Source: Acidiferrobacteraceae bacterium
GTDB taxonomy: Bacteria; Pseudomonadota; Gammaproteobacteria; Acidiferrobacterales; Acidiferrobacteraceae
DNA length: 29,789 bases
Direction of reading: 5' to 3'
Assembly (NCBI GenBank): GCA_027343725.1
Contig: DAHWKH010000062.1
Span: 1-29,789 of the forward strand
The notes below the pieces were generated by a model that searched no databases, was not told the DNA's origin, and saw nothing but the letters and a program-made list of their open reading frames with translations. Positions within the stretch are counted from its first letter, which is position 1, and each line of letters begins with the position of its first letter. A program made the translations under genes and the position numbers. Of the stretch, positions 15,434-25,185 are shown in pieces.

Positions 15434-16687
15434 TCACGCGGCGACGATGCCGTTAAAGGCGGCGTACAGCCCGAAGCCCGCGGTGAGCACGAGAACCGCG
15501 AGCACGAAGCGCGCATAGCGGCCTTGGAGGCGCAAGCGTCCCGGGAGGGCATGGCGCGCCAGCAGATACAAAAAGCCGAGCACCACCGGCAACAACAGGG
15601 CGTTCATCACTTCCATGGCCACGCCCAGCGACACGAGGTTCACGTTCGAGGCGACGATCCCGCCGCCTGCGATCAGGAGTACGGTATAAATCCCGTAAAA
15701 CCACGGGGCCTCGCGCGGGTGGTGTTCGAGCGAGTGCTTGAAGCCCATGACCTCGCCGACCCCGCGCGCGGCCGTCAACGACACGACGATCGTGGCCACG
15801 ACCGCCGCCCCGCTCATGCCGAGCGCGAACAGCAGCCGCCCGGTGCGCTGGCCGAGGAACGGGGTCATGGCCTTGGCGATCTCCTGAACGGTGTCGAGCG
15901 GTGCGTGCGGCGCCGTGCGCCCGATCGTGGCCGCGGTCGCCACCAGGACCGCGGACATGATGAGCTGCGTGATCACGGCGCCGATCGCCGTGTCGATGCG
16001 CGCAAGCCGCAGGTGGGACTCGCGCAGCCCCTTATCGACGACCGCGGATTGTTGGTAGAAGACCATCCACGGCATGATGACAGCACCCACGTTGGCGGCC
16101 GCCAAGTAGAGGTACTGCGGGTCGTGAAACGGGATATGCAGGCTGTTGTGCAGGAGGTGTGCGACGTTCTGATGGGTCCGAAAGGCGACCAGGATGAAAG
16201 CGAATTCGAACGCCCCGACCGCCAGGGCCGCGCGCTCGACCCCGGCGTAGGAGGCCGTCCAGACCATGACGATCAGGCCGCTCACCAGGATCAGCATCGT
16301 CACCACCCGCGGGATCCCGAAGAGCAGACCCACACCCGCCATGCCGCTCAGCTCGGTCAGCAGGGCCCCAAGGCAAGACAAGGCCAGCGTCCCGACCGAC
16401 AGCCACGCCCAGCCGACACCGAAGCGCTCGGCGATGAGTTCCCCGTGCCCCTTCCCGGTCACAAGCCCGAGACGCACGGTCAATTCCTGCACGATGTAGA
16501 GGATCGGCACCAGGACCCATTGCAAAAGGAGGAGCTTGTAGCCCCATTGCGCGCCGCTCTGGGCGGCGGTGATGACGCTCCCGGCATCGGTGTCGGCGAG
16601 CATCACCACAAGCCCCGGGCCGATGACCGCGAGCGCCACGAGCCAGGGTTGGGACCAGGTATCCGAGATCCGGCGGACGTTTGCCAT
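15434..16687 (-). CDS. NRAMP-family metal ion transporter, divergent subgroup
   Basis: A 417-residue protein with about 11 membrane segments and the NRAMP fold: IGPGLVVML leads into TM1 and GKGHGELIAERFG follows TM2. In canonical Mn/Fe transporters TM1 carries DPGN and TM6 MPH. Here the aligned motifs are DAGS (Asp34, Ser37 in DTDAGS) and MPW (205-207). The metal-binding Asp and Met are kept, but the Asn and the His are lost, so substrate specificity may differ from MntH. The ATG at 16687 is preferred over a TTG at 16714: it has AGGA six bases upstream and starts the homology. The promoter region upstream contains a palindrome, which suggests metal-dependent control. Confidence 0.88.
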   Translation of the reverse strand: MANVRRISDTWSQPWLVALAVIGPGLVVMLADTDAGSVITAAQSGAQWGYKLLLLQWVLVPILYIVQELTVRLGLVTGKGHGELIAERFGVGWAWLSVGTLALSCLGALLTELSGMAGVGLLFGIPRVVTMLILVSGLIVMVWTASYAGVERAALAVGAFEFAFILVAFRTHQNVAHLLHNSLHIPFHDPQYLYLAAANVGAVIMPWMVFYQQSAVVDKGLRESHLRLARIDTAIGAVITQLIMSAVLVATAATIGRTAPHAPLDTVQEIAKAMTPFLGQRTGRLLFALGMSGAAVVATIVVSLTAARGVGEVMGFKHSLEHHPREAPWFYGIYTVLLIAGGGIVASNVNLVSLGVAMEVMNALLLPVVLGFLYLLARHALPGRLRLQGRYARFVLAVLVLTAGFGLYAAFNGIVAA

Positions 16688-16726
16688 AAGGGGTCCTAAA
16701 GAGATTGGTAACAATAATAAGAGTCA

Positions 16727-16760
16727 TTGCTATTTATAGCAAGAGGCGCGTTTGCACCAA
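16727..16760 (-). promoter_or_regulatory. NRAMP gene promoter overlapped by palindromic operator
   Basis: On the minus strand TTGGTG (16760-16755) is followed by a 16-base spacer and TATAAA (16738-16733). The -10 lies inside a 16-bp inverted repeat TTGCTA-tttA-TAGCAA (16727-16742). A repressor bound there would block RNA polymerase. The surrounding AT-rich stretch to 16711 resembles a metal-regulator site in general character, but the regulator (MntR, Fur or other) cannot be identified by eye. Confidence 0.55.
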
Positions 16761-16858
16761 AATGAGGCATGTGCTACGGTTTGGGGCATAACACGCGGAC
16801 CGCAGGCCCGTTCGGTGCGCCTTGCGCTGGCGCGGATCTTGCTCTTGGGGAGGTCGCG

Positions 16859-17963
16859 ATGCGTGATGCCGCCGAGATCGTCGAGACCCTGAGGACCGCC
16901 GTGGTCGTGGCGGACGCCCACGTCCGCCTGCTTGCGGCCAACCCGGCGGCCGAGATGCTCTTTGAGCTCAGCACCAAGCAGATGCTCGGGCAACCGCTGA
17001 CCCGCCTGTGGCCCCAGACGGAGGCCATCGCGGCCTTGTTCAGAGAGACCCTCCAGACCGGCCATAGTTTCACCCGCAGGGGCCTGCCCCTCCCCTTGCC
17101 CGGGCGCGAGATCGCAGTCGATGTCACGGTCTCCGCTTTGGGCCTCGGCGATACCGGGCCTAACGCCCTTTTGCTCGAGCTGAACGAGGTCGATCGCCTC
17201 CGGCGGCTCGCCGAGGAGGAGGGCCTGCTCGGCCGCCACCAGGTTCAGCGCGCCGTCATCCGGGGTCTGGCCCACGAGATCAAGAACCCGCTCGGCGGCT
17301 TGCGCGGGGCGGCGCAATTGCTCGAGCGCAAGCTGCCCGAGGCGGATCGGGAATACACACGCGTGATCATTCGCGAGGCCGACCGCCTTCAGGCCCTCGT
17401 CGACCGCATAGCCGGACCCCATCGCCCTTACCGCGAGACCCTCGTCAACATTCATCGGGTGTTCGAACACGTCCGCACCCTCGTCCAGGCGGAGGCCGGC
17501 CCGGGTACGGCGTTCGTCTGCGATTACGACCCGAGCCTACCGGAGTTCGTCGGCGACCCCGACCGTCTCGTGCAGGCGATCCTGAACCTCGCGCGCAACG
17601 CCCTGCAGGCGGGCAGCGCCCGCGTCACCTTGCGCACGCGCGTGGAGCGCCAGTTCACCATCGGGCTCGCCCGCCACCGCCTCGTCGTGCGCGCCGAGGT
17701 CGAGGACGACGGCCCCGGCGTCCCGGAGGCCTTGCGCGATACGCTCTTTTATCCGCTGGTGACCGGTCACGCGGAGGGCACGGGGCTCGGTTTGTCCATC
17801 GCCCAGGACGTCGTGCGCCGTCACGGTGGCCTGATCGAATACACGAGCCGTCCCGGGAAAACCGTGTTCAGTGTGTTCCTGCCGCTTGTCGGCCACTCGC
17901 CGTCGGTCCGCGAAACGCGCGCACGGGGCGCCGGCAGGGACTTGGGGACCGTAGGGAGATGTC

Positions 17964-17980
<17 letters not shown>
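16859..17980 (+). CDS. ntrB: Nitrogen regulation sensor histidine kinase NtrB
   Basis: NtrB (GlnL) phosphorylates NtrC under nitrogen limitation, with PII controlling the switch. The 373-residue cytoplasmic protein has an N-terminal PAS domain (about 5-115), the H box GLAHEIKNPLGGLRG with phosphorylated His139, the N box LNLARNALQA, and the ATP-lid motifs DDGPGVP and GTGLGLSI. There are no membrane segments, as expected. The start at 16859 has GGGGAGG five bases upstream; an in-frame ATG at 16769 would add 30 non-conserved residues. Its last 17 bases overlap ntrC, which fixes the operon. The C-terminal 25 residues past the kinase domain are non-conserved. glnA is not in the window. Confidence 0.92.
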
Positions 17981-19343
<1,363 letters not shown>

Positions 19344-19355
<12 letters not shown>

Positions 19356-19928
19356 GCGCGCGCGCACGAAGCGTGCCGCCGCCCGCGCCGCCTTGCGCCC
19401 AAGCGCGCTCAGGCCCGTGACCGCCCCGCTGACGTTGGGCGCGCACGACGCATGCAACGCAAGCGTCTTCGAGCCGAGCAGGGCCCCGGTCGCGACCCGA
19501 TAGAGCCGCATGCGGACGGTGAGATGGACCGCGGCCCTCTCCGGCGTCCGAAACGACTGGCCGAAGCGCGCGATATGGAGGACAAGCCGCAAAAGCGTCC
19601 GTTGCGGGGCCCCGGCGTAGGGGCCCATGCCGAGGTGCTGGCGGATGCGCGCCTTCAAAAGCGCCCCGGGCGAGGCGAGCCAGCGATTGTCCGCGTAGAC
19701 GCGGACCGCGGTCGGGTCGCGGTAGAGCAGGCGATAGGGAATGCGCGTCCCGGCGAGCCAGGAGGGGGCGCGGACGTGGATGAAGACCGGCACGCCTCTC
19801 TTCTGCGGGCTATGCGCGGGCCCGAAATCGTGCAGCACCAGCCGTTCCGGCGGGCGCGCGGGGAAGACGCTGCAACCGACAAGCCCCGCCAGCGCGAGGG
19901 CGATCCCGAGGAGGCGGCGTGTTCTCAT
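19344..19928 (-). CDS. PqiC-like ABC transport auxiliary lipoprotein
   Basis: A 194-residue protein with a lipoprotein signal peptide: Arg-rich start, hydrophobic core, and lipobox LVGC with Cys19. The mature part resembles the ABC_trans_aux (PqiC/YmbA) family: an early LHDFGP motif and a late LAL..SCAPNVSGAV region. Such lipoproteins sit in the outer membrane and work with MCE transporters in lipid trafficking. It is the last gene of the operon with mlaE, mlaF and the MCE gene on the same strand, 31 bases after the MCE stop. GGGAGACCTC precedes the ATG at 19928. The family assignment rests on signal, size, motif and context rather than on strong sequence identity. Confidence 0.72.
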
Positions 19929-19959
19929 GAGGTCTCCCTATCTCCCGATACGTGAGGGT

Positions 19960-20802
19960 TTAGCGCCCGGACCCGGGCTCGCCGGGCCCGGGCGGCAGCG
20001 GCCGGGCGCCCAGCAACAGTTCGCGCGGGTGGTGATGGAGGGATCGGCTCAGGCGCTTGACGGCGCGCGCGGCCGCGGCGAGGCGATCGATGGCGCGGTC
20101 GAGCCTCGGTAGGGTGCGGGTGACCACGATGTTGCCGGCGCTCTGCCCGGTCGCAACCAGCGTGCGGACGCGCCGTCCCAGCAGACGCGTTTCATTCGTC
20201 AAGCGCGTGATATTCCGCAGGGTCTTGTCGGCGTGCGCCATCAGGCCCGGAAGCGCGCGCGCCGCGCGGTCCGTGCGCGCGAGCAGGGCGCTCAAGTGAC
20301 GGCGGTTGGTGCGGTCGAGCGTTTTGTTCAAGGCCGCGGTGATGCCCTTGAATCCGTGCAGGGCGACCCGGCCCGCGCTGGCCAGGCGATTCAGGAGCGA
20401 GGGGCGCATGGGGATCCGCGCGGGATGGGCGCGCGAGGTCGGCAACGGCGCGAGGTCGTTTGTGGTATTGAGCTCGAGGGCCGAAAGGCCGGTCACGCCC
20501 TGGAGCCGCAGCTCGGCGTAGGTGCCGCGGGTGATCGGGATGCGCTTGGCGATGAGGATGGTGATGTCGATCGCCCGCGGATCGCGCGGGTCGACGGCGA
20601 TGCGCCGCACGATGCCGGCGTCGATGCCGCGAAAAAACACTGTCGACTCGGCCTTCAGGCCGAAGACGTTGCCCTGTGTCACGACGATGTAGGGCACGCG
20701 CTTTGCGTGCTCGCCGCCGATCCACAAAGCGGCCGCGAATATCGCCGCGCCGAAGACCGCCACGAAAATCCCGGCGCGCAAGGCGTAGGAGCGGTTGTTC
20801 AT
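19960..20802 (-). CDS. MCE-domain (MlaD-like) lipid transport protein
   Basis: A 280-residue periplasmic protein anchored by one N-terminal membrane segment (about 10-29), followed by a single MCE domain (about 36-112, with GNVFGLKAESTVFFRGIDAG and LRLQGVTGLSALELN). MCE proteins form hexameric rings that carry lipids between the membranes. After the domain is a long helical tail rich in Arg and Leu, ending in a Pro/Gly-rich stretch, longer than in E. coli MlaD. The ATG at 20802 overlaps the ATPase stop (ATGA); an upstream in-frame start at 20940 lies inside the ATPase gene and is rejected. Confidence 0.88.
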   Translation of the reverse strand: MNNRSYALRAGIFVAVFGAAIFAAALWIGGEHAKRVPYIVVTQGNVFGLKAESTVFFRGIDAGIVRRIAVDPRDPRAIDITILIAKRIPITRGTYAELRLQGVTGLSALELNTTNDLAPLPTSRAHPARIPMRPSLLNRLASAGRVALHGFKGITAALNKTLDRTNRRHLSALLARTDRAARALPGLMAHADKTLRNITRLTNETRLLGRRVRTLVATGQSAGNIVVTRTLPRLDRAIDRLAAAARAVKRLSRSLHHHPRELLLGARPLPPGPGEPGSGR

Positions 20803-21563
20803 GGCGGCGTCCCGAACACCCGCCGCCCGCGTTCCCCGTGGAACATGGCGGCGACGAACGGATGATCGTTCCGCGCGACCTCGTCCGGGGGGCCGAGCGC
20901 GACGAGCTTGTGGTCGGCCAGGATCGCAAGCCGCGTGCACAAGTCATGCATGAGGTCGAGGTCGTGGGTGATGACGACGGCGGTGAACCCGAGCTCGCGA
21001 TGCAGGTTGTGGAGGTGGTCGACGAAGCCCTGCGCGGTCACCGGATCGAGACCGGAGGTCGGTTCATCGAGAAACAAGAGCTCCGGCTCCAAGGCCAGGG
21101 CGCGCGCGAGCGCGACACGCTTGGCCATGCCTCCGGACAGCTCCGCCGGGAGACGCCCGGCGACATCGGGCTTCAGTCCGACGGCCGCGAGCTTCATGTA
21201 GACGAGGTCCCGTATCAAGCCGGTGTCGATCCCAGGGTATTCGCGCAGGGGGAAGGCGATATTGTCGAATACGGTGAAGGCGCTGAACAGCGCCCCTCCC
21301 TGGAACAGGATACCGCATCTCCGGCGCAGATTGGCCAGCTCCTCGGAACGGAGATCGCAAAGACGCCGGCCAAACAATGTCACGATGCCCTCGGTCGGGG
21401 CATCGAGCCCGATCATCTCACGCATGAGCGTCGTTTTGCCACTACCGGATCCACCCACGAGCCCGAGGATGTCGTGGCGCGCGATGCGCAGATCGATGCG
21501 GTCGTGCACCAGTTGCTGGTCGAAGCGGGTCGACACCGCCTGCAACTCGACCACGGCCGACAT
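20799..21563 (-). CDS. mlaF: MlaF-like ABC transporter ATP-binding protein
   Basis: A 254-residue ABC ATPase that powers the MCE lipid transporter. Walker A GGSGSGKT (37-44), Q loop FQGGALFSAFTVFDN, signature LSGGMAKR (142-149), Walker B LLFLDEPTSGLD (162-173) and switch His200 are all intact. The FQGGALF and SGGMAKR forms are those of the MlaF/Ttg2A group. The ATG at 21563 overlaps the permease stop (TGATG), and its own stop overlaps the MCE start (ATGA), so three genes are translationally coupled. Confidence 0.92.
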   Translation of the reverse strand: MSAVVELQAVSTRFDQQLVHDRIDLRIARHDILGLVGGSGSGKTTLMREMIGLDAPTEGIVTLFGRRLCDLRSEELANLRRRCGILFQGGALFSAFTVFDNIAFPLREYPGIDTGLIRDLVYMKLAAVGLKPDVAGRLPAELSGGMAKRVALARALALEPELLFLDEPTSGLDPVTAQGFVDHLHNLHRELGFTAVVITHDLDLMHDLCTRLAILADHKLVALGPPDEVARNDHPFVAAMFHGERGRRVFGTPP

Positions 21564-22699
21564 CAGGGCAGACCCTGACTGCGGAAGACCACGGCGAAGA
21601 TCGCGTCGACGAAGATCACGGCGGTGATCGCGGTCACGACCGCGTTTGTCGTCTCCGCCCCGAGGCTTTGGGTATTGGGCAGGATGCGCAGCCCGAAATG
21701 GCAGGCGACCAAGGCGATCACGGTCCCGAAGACCGCGCCTTTGACGATGCCGAGCACGAGATTGATGAGCGGCACGGCCGAAGGGATGGCGTGAATGAAT
21801 CCCGGGATGCTGATGCCGAGGGCGATGTGCGCGGTCACCATGCCGGCCACGAGCGCTATGGCGTCGGTCCAAATGACGAGCAGCGGCAGTCCGATCGTGA
21901 GCGCCAGGATCTTCGGGATCACGAGCCGCACGGTGCGCGACACGCCCATGGCGCTCAGGGCGTCCAATTCCTCGGTGATGCGCATGACGCCGAGCTCGGC
22001 CGCCATCGCCGACCCCGAGCGCCCCGCGACCAGGATCGCCGCGAGCAGCGGCCCGAGTTCGCGCAGGATACTGATACCGAGAATGTTGACGATAAACGAG
22101 GGCGCGCCGAAGGTGCGCAGTTCGAGCGCCGACAGGTAGCTCATGACGACGCCGACGAGGATGCCGACCAAGGCGGTGATGCCGAGCGCGCGTACGCCCG
22201 CCTCGTACAAGGTCCCGGATATCTCGATCCAGGGGATTTGTGCGGGCGCGCGGACAAGCCCTATGACATCGAGGACCACTTGCCCGACGAGCTCCGTGAA
22301 CCCGAGGGCATGGGACACGAGGTCTTTTCCGGCGCGCGCCGCCACGGACAGGAGAGTCGGACGCCGGCGCGTCTCGCGCGTGGGCGGCGTGACGCGTTCC
22401 GACCAATGGCGGAAGAGCGCGCGGTGTTCCTCGCGGATCCGGACGTGATCGGGTCTCGTGAAACCGTGCAGGCGCCACAGGAGGAGCGCGCCGACGTTGT
22501 CGAGGGCCTCGACGGCCTCGCAATCCCAGGCGACATGCGGCGCCTGTTCGACGTACGGCCGCAGGGCCTCGGTCAATGCGGGGGCCTGCCGGCCGATACC
22601 GCGCAGCGTCCAGCTGCCCGTGAGGACCACGCTCGTGCGCCCGTCCTCATCGGTCGCGGTATGGAACGTCGCCTGATGTTCGGCGCCGGCCAGGGCCAT
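21563..22699 (-). CDS. mlaE: MlaE-like ABC permease with fused N-terminal STAS domain
   Basis: A 378-residue protein. Residues about 8-105 resemble a STAS domain (GSWTLRG, then WDCEAVEALDNVGALLLWRL), the role played by separate MlaB in E. coli. Residues about 115-378 are the MlaE permease with five or six membrane segments and the conserved REL/GPLLAAILVAGRSGSAMAAE and EELDALSAMG blocks. It forms the membrane core of a phospholipid transporter with MlaF and the MCE ring. It is the first gene of the operon; GGAGACGACC precedes the ATG at 22699. Confidence 0.9.
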   Translation of the reverse strand: MALAGAEHQATFHTATDEDGRTSVVLTGSWTLRGIGRQAPALTEALRPYVEQAPHVAWDCEAVEALDNVGALLLWRLHGFTRPDHVRIREEHRALFRHWSERVTPPTRETRRRPTLLSVAARAGKDLVSHALGFTELVGQVVLDVIGLVRAPAQIPWIEISGTLYEAGVRALGITALVGILVGVVMSYLSALELRTFGAPSFIVNILGISILRELGPLLAAILVAGRSGSAMAAELGVMRITEELDALSAMGVSRTVRLVIPKILALTIGLPLLVIWTDAIALVAGMVTAHIALGISIPGFIHAIPSAVPLINLVLGIVKGAVFGTVIALVACHFGLRILPNTQSLGAETTNAVVTAITAVIFVDAIFAVVFRSQGLP

Positions 22700-22747
22700 G
22701 GTCGTCTCCGGTTCGGTCGTTTATCCCCCGGGTCCGGGGACGATTCG

Positions 22748-22777
22748 ATGATAGCAAGCGGTGCCGGCGCCCGTCAT
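22748..22777 (-). promoter_or_regulatory. Candidate promoter of the mla operon
   Basis: On the minus strand, ATGACG (22777-22772), an 18-base spacer and an extended -10 TGCTATCAT (22756-22748). TATCAT matches consensus at 5 of 6. Transcription would start near 22741, at a GC-rich hairpin (CCCCG/CGGGG, about 22723-22740), and give a leader of about 40 bases with a Shine-Dalgarno sequence. Confidence 0.45.
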
Positions 22778-22795
22778 GGCAGTTCGGGGGGCCGC

Positions 22796-23971
22796 TTACA
22801 GGGGATCGTCGCCAAGCGAGCCGGCCTGGCGCATCAACAGGGTCTTGAGGGGCGTGAGCGTGTCGGTCACGTTCAGGCCGACGGCCAGGAGCCGTTGCCA
22901 GGGTCCGCTCGCGGGGAACGCGCGATTGAGGAGGTGTGTGACGGCCAACATCGCGAGGTTGTCCCCTTTGCGCGCGCGTTCGTAGGGACGCAACACCCGC
23001 AAGGCCCCGAGGTCCCGGCCCTGATGGCGCGCCGCGATCAGGTTGTGAGCCAAGGTCCCGGCATCGGCCAGACCGAGATTCACCCCCTGGCCCGCGAGGG
23101 GGTGAACGCGGTGGGCCGCGTCGCCTATGAGGGCGAAGCGGCTTCCGACGTACCGATGGGCGTGGGCCGCGGTGAGCGGGAAGCCCGCGCGCGCGGAGGC
23201 CACGGCCAGTCGGCCGAGTTCCGAACCGAAGGCCGCGTTCACCGCCGCATCGAAGTCCGCATCCGGGAGCGACAGCAACCGCTCGGCGTCCGCGCGCGCG
23301 GTCGACCAGATCAGCGAGGCGCGCTGCGCGCCGGCAAGCGGCAGGAGCGCGATCGGGCCGCTTGCGAGGAACCGTTGCCAAGCGACGCCCTCGTGGGCAA
23401 CGCCGAGTTCCATGTCAGCGGTGATCGCCATCTGGCCGTAGTGGTGTTGCCACACGGGCACGCCCAATTGCTCGCGCAAGGTCGAGCGCGCCCCGTCCGC
23501 GGCGATCAGAAGCGGCGCTTTGAGTGTCTGTCCGCCCGCCACGGTCACCTGCGCGCCGGCGGCGTCGATCCGGATACCCTGCGCCGTTTCCTGAAACCAG
23601 CGGGCCACGGTCTTCCGGGCGCGCGCGCGCAGGTGGGCCTCGAAGGCCCCGTGGCGCACGATCACGCCCAAGTGGCCGCTGTCGAGATCCCGGCCCTCGA
23701 AACGCAAACGCCCGCGGCCGTCGCCGTCGAGGATCTGCAGGGCCGAGAGCGCCGCGGTCTCCACGTCGGGTGCCGGCCACAGGCCGTGGTGGGAAAGCCA
23801 CCGGCAGGAGGCGTTGGTGAGCGCGCTCGTGCGGATCGTCTCCCCGGTCCGCGAGTCGGCGTCGGTGCCGTCGATGACAGCGACGTTCAGACCGCGGACC
23901 GCGAGCGCCGTCGCGAGCGCCGAGCCCACGGCTCCGGCACCGACGATCACGACGTCGGAGTCGGCGCTCAT
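22796..23971 (-). CDS. ubiI: UbiI/VisC-type FAD-dependent ubiquinone hydroxylase
   Basis: A 391-residue flavin monooxygenase of the UbiH/UbiF/UbiI family, which hydroxylates the ring of polyprenyl-phenol intermediates of ubiquinone (C5 for UbiI). The FAD-binding GAGAVG (11-16), the second motif region and the IGDAAHRVHPLAGQGVNLGL flavin-ribityl block are present. The ATG at 23971 overlaps the ubiH stop (ATGA). The ubiI assignment rests on the gene order ygfB-pepP-ubiH-ubiI; UbiF or a broad-range UbiM/UbiL-type enzyme cannot be excluded by eye. The last 96 bases before mlaE hold no gene. Confidence 0.83.
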   Translation of the reverse strand: MSADSDVVIVGAGAVGSALATALAVRGLNVAVIDGTDADSRTGETIRTSALTNASCRWLSHHGLWPAPDVETAALSALQILDGDGRGRLRFEGRDLDSGHLGVIVRHGAFEAHLRARARKTVARWFQETAQGIRIDAAGAQVTVAGGQTLKAPLLIAADGARSTLREQLGVPVWQHHYGQMAITADMELGVAHEGVAWQRFLASGPIALLPLAGAQRASLIWSTARADAERLLSLPDADFDAAVNAAFGSELGRLAVASARAGFPLTAAHAHRYVGSRFALIGDAAHRVHPLAGQGVNLGLADAGTLAHNLIAARHQGRDLGALRVLRPYERARKGDNLAMLAVTHLLNRAFPASGPWQRLLAVGLNVTDTLTPLKTLLMRQAGSLGDDPL

Positions 23972-25185
23972 GGCGCAAGCCCCTTCAGGAGGCGGGGCAG
24001 GGGTCGCTTGAGGCCCATGGTCCGCAGCGCCAGCGCGCGCTTGAGGGACGGCAGGCAGTCGACGGCCGTCAAGGCCAGGTTGCGCGCGATCACGAGTGGG
24101 CCGAAGTCGTTTCCGAAAACCCGCACGAGTCCGTCCGTGAAGCCCACGGTGTTGCGGACGTCGCGCTGGCGCTGCGCCTCGTAGGCCGCGAGCACGGCCT
24201 CGCCGCCGATATCCCCTCCCGCGCGCACCGCCGCGGCAATGCCGTCGGCTAAGTGCGCGACGTCCCGCAAACCGAGATTGAACCCCTGGCCGGCCACGGG
24301 GTGCAGGGTATGGGCGGCGTTGCCGACGAGGACCGTGCGCGCGCCCCGGGCGCGGGTCGCGATTTGCAGGATCAGGGGGAATCGCAACCGCCGTCCGCAG
24401 GCCGTGAGGTGCCCAAGGCGCCGGCCGAACAGGCCTTCGAGCGCCTCGCAAAAGCGCGCCTCGGGCCACTCCTCCCAGGTCTTGGCGTCCCGGCGGCTCA
24501 CGACGAAGGTGTAGCGCCCGTCGGCGAGCGGCAGCGCGGCCACGGGACCCTGTGGGGAGAAGCGCTCAAAAGCGGTATGGGGGCGCGGCGATGAGACCGT
24601 GACGTTCGTCACCAGGGCCTCGCGTCCGTAATCGCGCTGCCGCACGCCGAGGCCCAAGGCCGCGCGCACCGCCGAGTGCGTGCCGTCCGCGCCCACGAGG
24701 AGGCGGGCGCGGACCGCGAGCGGGCCGTCCGCGCCCTCGAGGGCGATGCGTGACGCGTCGGCGCCGGGCGTCTCACTCATCCCCGCGAAGCGCCCGGCGA
24801 TCAATTGGACGCCCGTGGTCTTGAGTGTTGCGTACAAGGCCGCGAGCAGCGCCCGGTTCTCGGTCACGTAGCCCAAGGCCTCGACGCCGAGTTCGTCCGC
24901 ACGCAAATGGGTGAGACCGAAGTGCCCGGCGCGATCCGAGACCTCGATCTCGGTCAGGGCGTGGGTACTGGCCGGCGCCAGGCGCGCCCACACGCCGAGC
25001 TTGGCGAGCGCGCGCTTCGAGCCTTGGGCCAGGGTGAACGTGCGGTCGTCGGGGTGTCGGCGCGGGGCCTTGGGGGCCGGATCCACCAGCGCGATCGTGA
25101 GCGGGAGGTGCGCAAGGCTCAAGGCAAGGCTCGTGCCGACCAGGCCGCCCCCGCAGATCACGACGTCATAAGAGGCCTCGCTCAT
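23968..25185 (-). CDS. ubiH: 2-octaprenyl-6-methoxyphenol hydroxylase UbiH
   Basis: A 405-residue FAD monooxygenase, C1 hydroxylase of ubiquinone synthesis. It has GGGLVG (12-17) for FAD binding, a mid-domain LLVGADGTHSAVR motif, and the UbiH-type GNAAHTLHPVAGQGFNLGLR, where Asn replaces the Asp seen in related hydroxylases, as in E. coli UbiH. A GTG at 25188 directly precedes the ATG at 25185; the ATG is chosen because GGAGG lies seven bases before it and it overlaps the pepP stop (TGATG). Confidence 0.92.
   Translation of the reverse strand: MSEASYDVVICGGGLVGTSLALSLAHLPLTIALVDPAPKAPRRHPDDRTFTLAQGSKRALAKLGVWARLAPASTHALTEIEVSDRAGHFGLTHLRADELGVEALGYVTENRALLAALYATLKTTGVQLIAGRFAGMSETPGADASRIALEGADGPLAVRARLLVGADGTHSAVRAALGLGVRQRDYGREALVTNVTVSSPRPHTAFERFSPQGPVAALPLADGRYTFVVSRRDAKTWEEWPEARFCEALEGLFGRRLGHLTACGRRLRFPLILQIATRARGARTVLVGNAAHTLHPVAGQGFNLGLRDVAHLADGIAAAVRAGGDIGGEAVLAAYEAQRQRDVRNTVGFTDGLVRVFGNDFGPLVIARNLALTAVDCLPSLKRALALRTMGLKRPLPRLLKGLAP

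Noticed and set aside
21668..24184. 838-codon plus-strand open frame opposite mlaE and ubiI
   Set aside because: Crosses two certain genes and the gap between them; low-complexity Arg/Gly/Asp-rich translation.
22796..25185. Recent tandem duplication of an FAD hydroxylase
   Set aside because: The two proteins differ clearly in their flavin motifs (GNAAHTLHP versus GDAAHRVHP), and the order matches the ancient ubiH-ubiI pair.
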